DNA of 64,000 nucleotides from Lanius collurio (GCA_020086605.1 JACBWW010000016.1:3016479-3080478); one strand, 5' to 3'. Positions 9,485 to 24,600 are shown, numbered from the stretch's first letter. Numbers and translations: made by a program. The notes: a model not told the origin generated them from the sequence alone.

Positions 9485-12400
9485 AAATATGTCAGTGGTG
9501 GTGAAGAAGAAATTCAGAGAGAGAATTCCATTAAATTTTTCTGGTTTTTACAGTCTTGAACTTCTGCTTAAATATTTAAGTCACTTGTGCAAAATTAACT
9601 CAAACTGTTATTTATGATACATCTTAAAGAATAAGTCTCTGAGATAGCAGAGTAGCAGAATATTTGGGTTGTTGGTGTGGTGCACGAGATATTGTGGTCT
9701 GGAACATTTAAAAGTAAAAGCACAGTATGTCATGATAATGCTTTTGTAGGGATTGTGTGTTGTAACTCTGGGTTCTGTCTCCAAAACTGTCTCAGGCATG
9801 ACCGATCAAATTGCAGTAAAGTTATGTTGCTGTAAATTAGTATTAATTGTTTAATACAACCCAGTATACAAATATTATTCAGCTATAATGCCACTTGGGC
9901 AGCCAGTTCAATGCTTTGTCCTTCTTATTCTTCCCATGTTTGGATAAGGAGGAAATCTAGAAACACATTTGCTATAGGTCACAATCTGATCTCAGTTATT
10001 TTGGCATATAACTGGAATAAATCTTGTTTGTACAAATGGAATTACCAAAATTTTATATTGCTGTGAGTTGAATTTCATCCTGTCTCTAAACAATTCCTAC
10101 TGAAGATTGAAAAGCATTAAATAAAATAAGTAGGTCACACAAGTGAGAAGCTGCTGCCCCTTATCTTTAAACAATATTCTAATTTGACTCTAGCACACTG
10201 AAGAGAAGTGAATACTGTATGTGCTCCCATGTGACCTGTCAGAAAGATAAAACTGAATATTCTCTAAATCAGCTTTTCCACGGACAACTGCTTCATCATC
10301 ATTAGTATGTATATTCTTGTTAATATCTAGGCCACCCAGTTATGAGATCCCAGTCTGCAGCTTTTCATAATTTACAACTACTATCATTTTCAGCAGGATG
10401 GTATGCATGACCTATCACAGAATGAACACTTGATGTATCTCTCTGTGTCTTCTCAAAGTGTTATTTTGAAGTAAGGGCTAAGAATAAATGCATACATCTG
10501 TTGAGGAAGTTGCATTTCTGCACAGTGTGGTGATCCTTGCCAACTGCTCTGCTGGGTGTGAGAGGACCGGTCACTGGAGGTGTCTGACAATTTGGAATTA
10601 AGACAGTTTGGCAGATGAGGGCAGACACAGGAACCTTCTAGAGCAATATACAAGAGCTGGGATCTGAGTATAAAGAAATTAAAAAATTCTGTAACTCCCC
10701 AGGGCTATAAATGAGAGTGGAGTAGAGATGACTGTAGCCAGGCTTGCAGGCTGAGGCTGGGGAGCCAGTATAGAGGTTATTGTTGTAAACATCAGGGACC
10801 TATGCAAAGAATAATATAGAAATACATAAAATACAGTTCTGGTGTGAATGATTGACTGCAGTGACAGCCACTGTGAATGGGGGATTCAGCTCATTGTTCA
10901 ATGCCAGGCAGAATTTGAGATAGAAATTTCTGGGATGGGATGGGCTGCTGAAATTTTCATTGTGTTCAAAATCCCAAATGATTCCTTTTATTTCAAAAAT
11001 TCATATAATCAATTTTCCAGAGTAATAAGGATTGCTGCTTATTTGCCTTAATAATTCCATTATTATCTATAACTGTCAAGGAAAGCAGAAGGTAGGGTGG
11101 GGGTAAGTGAAAACCAGCCAAGCAGTAACAGTAAATGCTGCTTATTAAGAAACACTTTCTTTAGTGGTATCTCTGGAGACATCTGGATGAAGTTTTTGTG
11201 GTGAAAGAACTTTTCTGTAAGTGAAATAAAACCAAATTATCTGTTGCTCAAACCGGCAGCACATCCCACTTGTGTGTAACTGGGCTTGTTTATTGGAAAA
11301 GCAGAACAACGTGTGTAAGAAAGGGTGAAACCTCTTTGCATTCCATTGGCTGACATAAAAGGTATGATAATAGGAAAAGCAGATGATCCTGACCAGGTTT
11401 TTGGAAACAAAAGAAAACAAGTTAATCTCTGGAGTTTCAAGTGAGTCAAAGCACTAGTCTGTAGAAAAGCATGTCAAATTTGAAACTAAAATTAAACCTT
11501 CCATCTCTCTGTTTATCACCATTAGCCAATGGGCACTTTCTAGGTTAAACTGTTGAAATCATGATGGAAATATTTTATAGAATATTACAATTTTAAAAGG
11601 ATTTTAAAAAAATCAGGCTTCATGTAGGTGATTATTTCAAACTCTTACATTCCTCAGATTTCTGATAGAACCTGCTTGAAGGTCTCTTGGTGCAATTTCT
11701 GGTTAGGTGCCATCATCCTGTGTTAAACAGCTTGTTCTAAAGCACAGCTATTCTTAAATAAACATATTGAGCTTCATGGGATGAGTCAAATACACTCGTG
11801 AGACAGAACGTTCTGTTACTGAGTCACAGCTGAAGAAGACATGAGGATGGTTAATACAAAAACTTTAATTGTTAGAATTCTGCAAAACACGAAATAAAGA
11901 AGCTGTGACACTGGTTTGAGAAATAACTCTGTTTTCAGCACAGCCTCGACTGTAAATGCTGTTCAGGTTATGGGATGGCACATTCCTTTGGAGCAAGCAC
12001 TTTCATTCAGGACACAAAACTCACTGTTTTATTCTGAAAGTGACCAGGATCCCTCAGTTTTATTCTTTTCACAGCATTTTGCTCTTTAATGATTTTTCTT
12101 CATTGCACGGATATGTTTATGTAGTTACACCACTAATCTTCAGCCTCAGTATCCCACATTTATGCACTTTTCCACTGATTTGGTCTCTCCTGGCTGGTGC
12201 TGGTTTCAGTATTTACATAAAGTGCATCCATAATTTTTTATCTTTTCTTTTCTTTTTTTTCCTTTTGTGCTGGCTGCAGTTCTCTCATATGCTGGTGGTG
12301 TTTGCAGTGTTCCCACGAGGCAGAAATCAGTCTCTTGGCTGTGGTGAGGTGTGTGCAGACAGCTTGTGGGCCAATCATCAAATGACATCCTGTCAGTTTA

Positions 12401-15400
12401 AGACAGAGCTGCAGCAATGATGGACGTTGTTATAGGTGTGTTCCACAATTGGGCACTTGAGCCAGGAGCACAAGGAGAGCTGGCCTAGGACTCCTGGTAC
12501 ATTGGCAGCTGATCTCAGAGAGAAACAGAATTACATCAAGGACAAGAGCTATACTGTTCCTAGCAAGCTCTTCCACCTTCCTCATCATCCTCAGCAATTT
12601 CAGAAGCATTGCCGTCTCTTGAAAAGCCATCATTTTCTTCCTGTGTGAACATGTAGGACTGACAGATTATTTTTAAAGACACCATCATGATTTTAATTAT
12701 GTATATTTTATCTTAGGATAGTCAGACACTACAGCCTCTGAGTTTTCAATCTATTTACAAACTCTGATTTTCTGTGACATATTTTCTTCTGCAAGGATCG
12801 TCTGTTGAAGTAATTTTTCCCCTGATCATAAATGTATTGTATGTTCACAGAAAGCAATTGTAGAATGTGTCAGAAAGAAAATAAAGAGGAAAATTGTTAC
12901 AGAAACATCTACTAAGTAAACCAAACTCAAATGCATTGAATCAGCAGTAGTATCAAACACAAAACCAAAATAGTTATCAGACATGGAACTACTATTGTTA
13001 CTGGGTTCACACCTTAATTATGTGCAATCTGCCTAATTACCTGTGCTTTACCATGAAATGTATGCTTCCACAGGAGGGTGTGAGGTAAATGATGGTCATT
13101 CCTGGTTAGCATTAAGCCACATGAGCACTGGCAGGTGCTTTTCTAGCACTGCAGAGGCAGTTCCTGCACCAGGAGGCTGTTCCATGTGTGCATGGGCACT
13201 GCCTGCTATCTGCTCACCACCTTGAAAGATGATTTAAGAGATGGTTTCCAAAGGTACTGGGGATGAAGGTGTTCATGAACTGTTTGTGATTCCTCAGTCA
13301 GCGTGTACAGAGCTAGCAGGAGCTGAAAGAGGAAAACAGCCTCTGCATGAAGAGAACTGAAGGGTGGAGAATGTGGGAGCAGAGATTGGGTGTGTTCTCC
13401 CAGTTCTGCCTTCTGGGGGAGTGCAGGTAATGTGGAAGGGTGTGTGAAATGAATGTGCTGGGTCAAGTGTGGATTTATCCTCTTGGTGGGAACTGATTGC
13501 CATGATACCTTTTTTGAAAGGCTGATGCCTTCAGATGAGACTGAAACTGCAAATGGGCTCTTTTCAGTTATCCCCTTGAGGTAGGTGAGGGCTGAATCTC
13601 AACCCAATTACCTGCTCCTTCAACCAGGAGCCCTTTCTTATTCTGAGTAGTCCCTCTGGCTTTGGAGAAGCTATTCATGTTGTGATACAGTAGAAAGGTT
13701 TGGCTTGTTTTTCATGAATGTTACACCACAATGAAAGATTTGGCAGGAGCAGAACTATAATATTTAGTGTAAAATGCAGGTGTTTTGTGTAAAATATCTG
13801 TTTTGTGAATGCTTTGCCCAGTGACATCTGAGAATTTCAGAACTGTTACTTTCACTCAAATGTTCCTCTTCATATTTAGTTCATATGATGGTAGATGTAC
13901 CGAGCACAAAGCCTTCATATGTGATCATTATATTTTGAGTTATGAAATTTACTCCCACTACATTTTCAAGGCATTTTTCAATGCAGTATTCTCTAGCTTT
14001 TATGGAGGCTAACAAAAGAAAAGAGAGTTCTCACAAAACCAATAGTCACTGCTTTCTCTGATATGTGATTTTTGAGAATATTTTGTGGCTTTTTATTTAA
14101 AGGAAAGGGACATGTATTTCCTACGTGATTTTTGTGTTAACTTCGACGTTTTTTCACCAGAAAAGGTAACCTGCAAATCAGCAACATAAACATCTTGCAG
14201 TGAAAGAGCAGTGAGACTGTGCTGTTGAGAAGCTGGAGTCGCAATTTGCATTTCCAGGACCATTTAGCCCAGGAAATGGTAGCACTGCTCTCTTTGCTTT
14301 ACCCAAATGAGGTTGTAGAGTACCACGCACATTTCCTGGTGTGTTTTTGAAGCTCCCAGTGATGACAGCCCAGGATTCCTCTGGGGACATCCAAACCTTT
14401 TAACCTGCCTTTCTCTTTTTTTGATGTTGATTAAAACTTAACTGTTCCTCAACAGCTTTTAAAGTTGCTATTAGATAGAGTTTGAATGCCTGTAACTCAG
14501 AGTTTAAAACCCACAATAATCAAAGGATCAGCTGGGAAGAAAAATGACTTGACCAAGTAAACATGAAAGACTTTCCCAGAAAACAGAACACCAGCACAAA
14601 TCCAGGCAACTTTACTGAAGCCATTTCCAGACCAGAAAGCTTTGTCCCTCTTTTAGTCTGATCATCTCCCTGTATGCAAATTCTGTTCTGCAAAACTCCA
14701 GAACTTTAAACATTGAGGATAATTGTTTAGAAGCAGCAATTGAGTATGACTGTTAATATCTAGATTTTTGTTCAAGTAACATAAATTTGGGGGTGTTTTT
14801 CGTGTTGGGGCACCCACCTAGTTAGGGCACATTCAGCATGTGAGAACAGAGAAATGCAGGCATTTATTTGCTATTTCCCTGTCTCACTGAATTTCTCAGT
14901 GGTACAGCTTAATGTTTTTAGGGTCTGTAAAGATATGGAGAATACCTGAATAACTTGCAGCCACTGAAAATTTGATTTGGACTCAGGACCAAGAGTTAGG
15001 CTGATACTGACTGTAGTTCTCAAAGGGAAATCATGCATGGAGATGGTTTCCTTGGTTGTAGCCAAGAGGAATGTATTATTTTAAAAGAAAAAAAAAAACC
15101 AGAAAAGCTAGTAAAGTTAAAATCCAATACTGTGCAGTGATGGCTGCTTTCAATCAAAGCTTAACACAGCCTAGCATATTAACTATTGGCAGAAAAGCTA
15201 CTAATAGAGCTTAAAAAACAACCCAAAACCTCACAAAGCCTGGGGGTACAGGCTTGAAATGGCCAATGGTTGTTGAAATGTTATGAGACACAGATTCCTA
15301 TGGTACTGATGGAGACAGTAAGTTTGGAATCTTATTACAAAAATTGAGGCTCTTTGCTTCAAAGACGTGAACAATATAGTTGTACTCAAAGTGGAAAACA

Positions 15401-17530
15401 ACTTTTAGAAAGGCAATACAATAATATCACCTTTTTAATATCAACTCTCCAAATTCTTTGGAAATACTTCCTGCACCTCAAGGTCCTCCTGCAAGCAGAC
15501 CTGCATTGTGCACCTGCACAGCCCTTTGCTGAGTCCATGCAGTTGGTTTATAGGTCCCGTTGCCCAGGCATGGAAGCTTGCATGGCACTGAGATAACACC
15601 ATCCCAGTTAAATGAGCACCTCCAGCAAAATCAGGGTGTTGTTTTGGCCACTTGTGGGCAGACAGCAAATCTGATTACATGTCCCAGACTAAAATAAAAT
15701 GGATTCTGCTTGAACACCTGATAAACCACGACTCTCTTAAGCCTGCCACAAGGTACAACTGTTGCTGCTGATTTGGGTAATTTAATACTATTGTTTAAAT
15801 TATCATCTCTCTAAATTAACCACTGCCTTTTGAAAAAGCGGCCAGGATTTCCTTTTGAACAGTTTGAAAATGTCCTGAGTTCTTTTAATCTGAAATTAGG
15901 ATAGCAGATACCATCAGATTCATCAAGCAAAACCACATCTACTGAATTTACATGAGAATGCAAATAATTTTTCATTTTCCTGCATGATAATCTGATTCTT
16001 AAATGAATAATTATTTGTCCTTTGCCCTTATCCTTTAGCACAGCTAGGAAACTGGATTATTGATGAGGAAAGATAAGATAACATAATTGCCCTTAAAACA
16101 CAATGAAATCCTTAGGACATACTCAGTAAAGGATATTACATAATGAGTGATTTTGAGAATGGAATTTGAGGCTTTTTGCATTAAATTTACCATATAGCAG
16201 CACTTCTTCTGTGGTAGAGCATATTATGAACAACAACTCTTAGATGGATTGAATTTAACAATTTTATTAGTAATATGATATATTCTGAATGGCCTAGGGT
16301 CAGTTCTTTATAATGAGCAGTGGTGATTAGAATGTATTTTGCATAATTTTCCATTAGTCCTCAATGGTTTCACTTTATATCCTTTTACAATCAAAAAATA
16401 AAACTCATTTGGCTGAACAAATGTCCCGTTAGTTTTTATAGACTTACAAAGGTTTGTGGAGAGACTTACACAGTGTCAGAGTGGTAATTGCCAACAAACC
16501 TTCAACAAGAGGAGATCCTCAGCTCTTCATGTAAGCTTTTTAATAATAAAATGTTTCTGAGGGAAGCAAATACTTGAGGTTCAGGGTGTTTCTGTAAAGA
16601 TTACAGAGCTAACTCTGATTTGGAGGGTGTGTCTCGACTATTGTGGCAGCAGAGTGCTCTCCGTAGAAGAAAGCTCACCAGGTAATCTAAGTCTGATCTA
16701 CCACTCATATAAAAAGCACCTTATACTGCTAAACAATATTTTTATACTACTAATCCCTTCACAGCCTCCTCAGAAATCAAACATAACCAGCCATTACATA
16801 AACCCTGTCAGACCCATGGCAGCCTTAGCAGGGTTGGAGCAGCCCTGTCTTAGCAGCATCTTCAGAGAGCAAAGCAGGAAAAGTGGCTTTCCAAAGCAGA
16901 ATGTCTTCCCTCGTTGTCACAGGGGGCACATGCACAACGTGCTGTGCTCAGTTTGGGGAGGGAATCCAAATAAATTGTCTGCTAAGAACCAGGCAGCCTT
17001 CATTGATCCACATGAACTGAACTAAGGCTATCAAGTCACATAAATTGGTGGGATGAGCTGGAAGGAGAAATGGGAGAGAGATTTTGGCCCTGTAAGAAAT
17101 TTAAGGGCTTTTTTTTCCCTTGTTTTTCTTCTTGCTGAACCCTCATTTCATATTTTCAGTTTATAACGACTCTTTTAAAGTTTTGTACCTTCATTATTGA
17201 TTTTTATCTCACTATCAGTCACCTGTAATTCCCACTGAATTATCCTCTGTTGTCTGCTGACTGCCACGTTCTACTGCTGATTTGTGGACACAAGGTACAC
17301 CTCGATAATTTGTAATTCACATGAGTTTATGATATTTGGTTTAGCTTTATTTTCTCCATAACCTGCAATTTGTTAAAATGATGGAAATGATTTCTTTCTG
17401 CTGTTTTAAACGTGCATTTTAATTTCCCCAAATGCTTAAATTAAAAAAAAAAAAAATAGGTTTTATGGAATGTTCTGCAGAAAATTAAGATTCCCCTATG
17501 CGCAGAACTCAAGTACATTTTGTTTTTCCA
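9485..17530. other. Long non-coding, repeat-poor stretch
   Basis: About 8 kb without a supported gene. The longest frames are 154 codons (11956-12420, plus) and 132 codons (16627-17025, plus). Neither has a domain, paralogue-like motif or coding-type composition that I can recognise. Homopolymer A runs lie at 15088-15098 and 17443-17456. No CR1, LTR or SINE signature was seen. Confidence 0.5.
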
Positions 17531-18657
17531 AGGCACAAAAATGAAATGAGAATTTTATATGGAAGTAAATTGACATAGCAAACCTGTTAATTTACTGCTG
17601 ATTTGATACAAATAAAAAACAGGTTTGGATTTTTTCTTTAAGGGGGGATTGGAAAATCTCTGAACAACCATTTTGGCTTGACAGAGAATCTCAGAAGAGT
17701 AGGTTTGCTACAAATTAAAGAAAAACTTCCATTTACCTTGCAAAATGCTCTAACTCATTATGTTTTGGGATTCAGCCTAATGTTTCCACAAATTAAAATG
17801 ATGAATTTGTATCAAAGGGAAATAAAAAGGTTAATTGTAATGTGCATTCCTGTTTCTTCTTTTATAACCAATTTATTACAGGGCTACATCTATGTCAGAA
17901 GTGAATCTTGAACGTCTCGATCCTGGTCCCTGAAAAACTGCAGTCATTGATAAGCCCTACTGTTCATTATAAAAATGAGGAGTTTTTAATTTGAAAAATT
18001 GCAAGGAGACTTCCTAGCAGTTCTGAAATGAATCTTAATGCTCTTATTGTGGGAATCAGCAGCATTGCTTTTGATGCATCTCATTAATAACAAAGAGCCT
18101 CATTCCAGTTATTAAAATACTCTTGCACGTTCTGTAATGATAATTTTTTAGTTTTTACAGTTTGTTGCTTGCATTACTCCCCCGTGACATTATATGTGTA
18201 GATTGTTCTCCAAGTATGTACAACTGAATAATAATATTAAAAACTAATAACTTCCTTCGAGTGCACTGCAGAATTAAGAGAGGAGAAGAGTTTTAAGCCT
18301 TTAATATAATGAAAAATTATATTGGGGCTTTCATGTTGTTTTGCTTATGCTTCAGTTATTGCTTTCATTAAAGTTTTAATTTCCAGAGATATTGCTTTGA
18401 TAAAATTACATCTTTGGTTAGTATCTGTGTTCACACTGAAAATTATGGGCCTTTTCTGTCATTTATTGCCATCTCTTTTCTGTTTTAATTACTTTCCCTA
18501 ATGCATACAAATAATAGAGCAAAATTGAATTAAAATACTTCATCTATATAATCAATGAAAATTGTGTGAGAACAGAGATTATAATCTTCAAACTGAAGCA
18601 CCACAGTAAAAGAAGAGCCAGTGAGAACTTTGTTTTTTTCATAATAGTGCTCTGTTT
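17531..18657. other. AT-rich stretch with many TAAT motifs, possible conserved non-coding DNA
   Basis: This kilobase is markedly AT-rich and contains no repeat family that I recognise. It has many TAAT/ATTA cores of the kind bound by homeodomain proteins, for example near 17589, 18083, 18231 and 18536. The look is that of developmental non-coding elements in vertebrate gene deserts. AT-richness alone raises the number of such motifs, so this is an impression and not a demonstrated enhancer. Confidence 0.2.
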
Positions 18658-18686
18658 TTCCATTGATACAATGAGTATCAATGGAA
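18658..18686. repeat. Perfect 12-bp inverted repeat with 5-nt loop
   Basis: TTCCATTGATAC (18658-18669) is followed by the loop AATGA and then its exact reverse complement GTATCAATGGAA (18675-18686). The arms hold ATTGAT/ATCAAT cores facing each other. By chance a 12-bp perfect arm with a loop of 10 or fewer bases is expected well under once in 64 kb of random sequence. It could be a paired binding site, an RNA hairpin or a relic of a small palindromic insertion. Confidence 0.8.
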
Positions 18687-21600
18687 GTATTGAAATGCAA
18701 TTGGCAGGGAGGATACTCTTAGAGGTTTTACTGTACTTTTAAAGAAGACTTCTCCAATTCTCTAATTCTCCAATTACAGTTGTTCTGTGATTATTATCCT
18801 AAGTGATGCAGAGGAGATCCCTGAAACCAGGGGAGGTTGGATCAAAACATCAGTTTGGTGAAGTACTGGAGGCACAGAGTAATTGAGACAAAAGGTGGTG
18901 GTGACCAATATGTGCAGCATGAGTGAGGTGGAAAGAGTTCAGACCATCCCAAACAGATCTCAGGAAAATACTTCTTTGTATTTTTTGGTGTTACTTATAA
19001 AGGTTAAAGCAATGGATGTATCATTTACGAAGATAAAATGATGTGAGGAAAAATGTAATTGCCTGTTTTGGTCAGTTGTCATGATTGATTTAGTTAAACA
19101 TTTTTGCCATAAACCTCCTGTTATGATAATATCTCTCCTGAGAAATAAAACAGCATTTCTACAGGCACCTGCATGGTCCTCAGGGCATGTTGAGTTGCAG
19201 GGACCCCCAGGGTTGGGCTACTTTTGTGCTTATCTTTTTGTCACTGTAATTACGGCACTGGCCCGATACCACACTTGAAGGGCTCCAGCTGGCTGATGTT
19301 TACAGCAAGGTGTACCATATAGATACCTTAAGGCTCCTCAATTTCTTCTGAATGATGATTAAGACTATGTCAGATATGTACAAGTACAGCTGAAAGAGTG
19401 AACTAAAGGAGGAACTTGGTATTTGTAAAAGAATGAGTTGATAACATTTGTTTGGTAAACTCTTTTCAAACCAGATATGATTTCATTTTTTACCACTTGT
19501 GATCCCAGTGAAGAACTGTAATAATTATGGTACATTAAAGATTAGTTCTTACCCTAGTTTCCTTTCTTTAAAACCTCACTTTAAGTTTCATGATCACACC
19601 TGTTCTTTTTTTCACAGGAGGAAGGGCTGGCTTTCTCTGGTACAAGCCTTAATGAACTGGAAAAAAGGCAGATTATTGGAAGTAAAGGAAGTGAAACAGT
19701 GAATTGATCCTTACTAGTACTGGGGCTTGAGGACAAAGTTTTCATCGCGGTCACAAAAGTGAGGGGGAGATTATCTTGTATGGATATCCATACTGCATGA
19801 TTTTGGATAGCAGCAGGGAAATTAAACTGAAACAGCCAGATTTAATCTGATTATCGTGTACTAAGTGCATAGTGAGAGTGTTTGTGGGAGGAGTGCATTG
19901 GGAAATCTCTTACAAGCAGGGCTGAATGTGCCAAAGCCACTGAAGGTTCCAGTTCTCTCTCTTATGCTGGTGCTGACCCTTGCTACTCTTTCTAATTCAG
20001 GTGACACCAGACATGCCCTGCTGAAGTTCCCTGCAGCATTCAGGGCCTGTCTGCTGGTAGCAGCTGCACTGGTGGCATGAGCAGTAGAAGCTGATCTTCT
20101 CTGAACATGTTTAATCTAAAATCTCCATCTCTCTGTCTTCATTAGCCACATCCACTTGATCCTGTAGTTATGGTTACAGTGTTGTATTAAATGTAGGAAC
20201 TAATTTAGTTTGGAAAACCATTCACACCAGTTTATATCATGTTGAAAAACCCAGTGTATGATAAATCATCCTATATTAAAAACTTCTCCCCTTATCAAAA
20301 AGATAAAAACCCAGTACAAGCTGTATGGAAGAGTGCTCTCAAATAAATGATTTCAAGGGGGATGTTATTCAAGAGAAATTAAATGTTTGAGTGCTGTGCC
20401 TTTGAGATGAATAAAAATTGCTTCATGGGTTGGCTGCTTTATAGAGAAAAGACTCAGATTTCCAAAGGATTCTGAGAGATCAGGACTATATCTTCCATTT
20501 CTGGCTTTTATACTTCTTTTGAAAACTAGGTCAAAGTGCTTACTGCTATTACTGTCACTTAAAAGGGATTTTCTTCAATATTCATCCTAGTGAGCTTTGG
20601 AGGAATTTCATCCTGCTCATTGCAGCAGGGATTCAGATTTAGGGCTTGGCTGTTGTCTTTCTCTCACTGACTGTGAAAGCTGAGGATGGTGGTAGGTGAT
20701 GACTCCATGGAACATGGAGAGCACCACGGAAGGGAGCCCCGTCCAGCTGTGGGGTTTGGTGAGCCATTGGTATGTGGGGGAGGTTGCAGCGGAACAACAG
20801 ATGGAATATTTAGCAATATCCTGTTAAAGCAATGCAGTTTCTCCAGTGACTGGTCCACAATCCTTGGTTGAGGTTACCAACAAAGGTGTTTTTATACTGT
20901 TCTCACCTAGATTTGCTGTCCTTCCTTTAGAAGTCCGGGAGAAATGCTGGAGAAAAAACAATAGATTTCCCTTATTGTATCTGAGATCATGGGGTGGATG
21001 GGAGTTGCCTAAAGCAGAACCAGAAGGCAGCATCAAATGGTGCAGAGAAAGCTCTAATTATTGTCCCAAGTGGAGCTAAAGAATAAGACATATTTAATTA
21101 AACCCTTACCTTTTTTTCCTGTTCAGGTTGAGCCTTTGAATATGGGGATGTTGAAATAACATCTAACAATTATGTACACATTTCTGAGAATGAGCCATTT
21201 GCTAAACAGGCCTCAGGTATCTTTGGAAATCTCTACATTTTGGTATTGGAACTCTGCAAACAGATATTTTTCTCATCTGGGATCATTTTATAATGTTAAT
21301 TCTTGCAGATTCAATGTTAAATATGGTTCAAATACAAGTACAGGCATTATTCATAACCAGGTCAAATATTTTGAAAGTTTTGAAAGTTTTATTCTGTAAA
21401 GTAGAGTTCTATGTATTCTGACTTTTTATCACATTTTCTGGCTGATAAATGCAATTTTCTATTTTTTGCAACAAATAATCTTATGGTTTTAATTTTGCAT
21501 CAACCAGTTGAGCTTTACATGATGTTTTTTATTACAAACAACTGGCTATAGCATTAAACAGTTTGTTTCAGTTATATTAGCAACATTCTGACTGAATATT

Positions 21601-24600
21601 GTCAAATACTTTTGCCATATATAAAATAGAGTTGACTTTGTTTAGTAGATGTTCGGTACAAAAAAAAGATAGAATTCTTAATTTCTTTATGTTTAAAAAT
21701 TTGGCAAAAAGAAAGGAATACTTCAGTGGAAAAGTATGAAACTTCACCTGGTTGCTCAGCACTTTGTGCACCTGTTGCATTTGTTTAATCTAATGGAAAT
21801 GATATTGTATGGTGCTGGTAATCTAAACTGATTGATTGGAATCTAATCGATTCTGCAGAAAGAAAAGCGGTCAGCTGAGGGAAGTGATCTAATTATCAAT
21901 GTAAATGGATACCTGGAGGGAGAGTTTAAAGAAGATGGACACAGGCTGTTTTTTTGGTGTCTGACAAGGAGAAATGAAGTGAGTTGAGGAGTTCAGCAGA
22001 GAGCCACCAAAATTTTCAGAGGAGGAGCTGCGAGCCTGTGGTGGGAAGGTGAGGGAACAGCTTGTCCTGCCTGGGGAAGAGATGCCTTCCCTAAGGGCAG
22101 CCCCTCAGTTTCTGCAGGGTTACCTGCAATGCAACCTAACAGTGTTTAGTTTTCTCTGTCAAACAAATTTTCAGACATCTCAGTATGGTTCAAGAGTTAA
22201 ATTTAGTGCTTTGTAATTGTCTTTCATTTTGAAGCAGTAGATGAGAAGTAAAGTTTTTGGCAGAGCCAACCATTACCTTCTATTTGAACCTTATTTGGTA
22301 CTTGAATGTTCTGTTGAAGAGAAGAATGAAAGTAATCAACACTGAGTTTCAAACAGAACCTTTTGTGCAGTCTTTTAAGCACCACTTATTCCCTGATGTC
22401 TTGTTTGTTTACAAAATAGCTTGGCTGAAAATGGCATTCCAAAAGCAAGGGTTTATTATGAATACAGGGGGAAATTGTACTTCTCTCCTGTAACTAAAGG
22501 CAGTTCAGATATGCAGGTCAACACGTACTCCTGGAGAATATTTTTTATGGTAAATCATCTCCATGTGTGTCCCAGGTTTCAGCTTTATGGACTAGCTGCA
22601 CACAGGGACCTTGTCAGACACAGGAACACAAGGCCAGCAGATGGACTGGGAAAGGGTAAGTTGTGCCTTCTGACTATTGCAATAACCAGTCATCTTCACA
22701 GATGAATTTTTTCTATTTGAAAGGCACTTCAAGAAGTAAAGTATTCTTAAAAGATGGTAAGGTTTTGATAAAATTTCTCTGGTACCCTATTTTTTAAAGG
22801 CATCTAATCTCCTCTCTATGTAGTGACAGAATTCTGTACTTAGTAAACGTGAATAATTAGCTGAACCCTTCAAACTTTTGAGAGATGAAATCTTGGTTTC
22901 ATTACCTTCTGTTTTGTATAGGTCAAATGGACGTTTGCATAGAACAAGGGAATAAGTTTAAAGGCATAGGAAATTAAAATTTTATGAGTGTCTGCCCACC
23001 AGGGTTGATGAATCAGACTGACTTCAAAGAGAAATGAGGTTTTCATGTCATCTGCTGTTTTGAGTTTTTCTAATGTTTAAAGGGGAGGGAGCTTTCATGT
23101 ATCTCTCTCTCTCATACGCCACATCTGATCCAAAGCCGATCAAAGTCTTTTAGTTAATTTCAGTAGGTCTTCAGTAGATGTTAAAATCAGTTTTACTAAT
23201 TGCCAGAGGGGAAAGATGGGGTTTTGAGCCACCTGAAAAGTGTGTGACTTCCATCAAGGTCTTATGGAGATCAACACCAAGCTCTGCAGCTGTGCCTCGG
23301 TTCCACCACCAGCCAGCAGAGTGAATGGCTTGTGATGGGGGAGAGTTGCAGAAGGACTGAATGAGTTCCATGCTGGTGTTACCTGGGTTGTCTAAGGCCA
23401 CTTTCTATCACAATCCATAGCTGTACAAATGAAGAATGTCTTCAGCATGTCTTTTTGGTAAAGAAAAATAAAATTTTAAATCTTTTAACCCTGTATTAAA
23501 CCCTTTCTCCTGCACTGAGTATGCCATTTGGTTTCTTTGCTGAGTCCACACACCACATGATTTTTAGGTTAGCTTATGACAAATGACTGTATGAACTATA
23601 GAAAGTAGAGAGGGCAAGACATGGAACTCAGGTTTATAAAAGCCTGTCATCATGGTAGGAGTGAAGTCTTGCAGTTGAAGAGCTGATTGCGACTCCCTTC
23701 AGCACAAGTGACCCCTCCCGCCTGTCTCTGCTGGTTCTAAGATTAGTCTTTATTTTTCCCAGGGGACAGACATGATGTGTGTGTTCCAACAGCTGCTTCT
23801 ATGAGCAACACAAGGCATTGGAAGAAGAGGAAAGGATTTTCTTTGTAGTGGTGGATTAAAAACTTGATCTAGAAAAGAATCAGTTATTAAAAAATACCTT
23901 GATGGACATTGGTGTTAAAGGAAGAAGAAATCCATGTATGGTGTTTTCAGCCTGTTACTTTCTGCTGCAACCGAATTTACAGCATAACTCATTAGTGTCC
24001 TTTAACTGTGACTAATAGGAAATCATGTTTATTCAGGACCTCTGCAGCCTCTGTCCAAAGGGATAATAAATGTGCCATCTGTGAGAGTAATTTTGTGATG
24101 TATACATATATGTTTCTGGAGAACTGGAAGCATAATAATAAGGGTGGCTTTTGCACAGATTCGAGAATATGCTTTCAGAGGCAGGGTGACTCTGCTGCTG
24201 TCAAATTGAAATGAAGTCAAGCCTGATGCCTGGATGACTCTCTGGGCTGTTAACACTTCCCTGAGGTACTGCAACCTGTTCTGGTTTGGAATTTGGAGCA
24301 GTTCACAGATGGCTCTGCTAGTTTCATGTTAATGATTTCTGGACCTAGGTCTGAATAGGGAGATTCAGATGGAATGGAGATTGTAGCTGGAAACAGGTAG
24401 ATGGAAGTGCTCCTGAATGACACCTACAGAGTATTTTTCATGGTTTTGATGTACTTGTGTCTGTTTCATTGGGTACTAAATTTGTTCTCCCGTAAAAGAT
24501 GTAGTTTCTTCCACTTGAAAATATCCCATTATCACACCATTAAAAAAATTATGTGCAAATGTGCAGTATATCAGAATGTTTCAGAGCACAGGTGAAATAT

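Noticed and set aside
11956..12420. 154-codon plus-strand frame with hydrophobic stretches
   Set aside because: Phe/Leu-rich sequence comes from T-rich DNA. There is no signal-peptide logic, family motif or codon bias, so it is likely chance.
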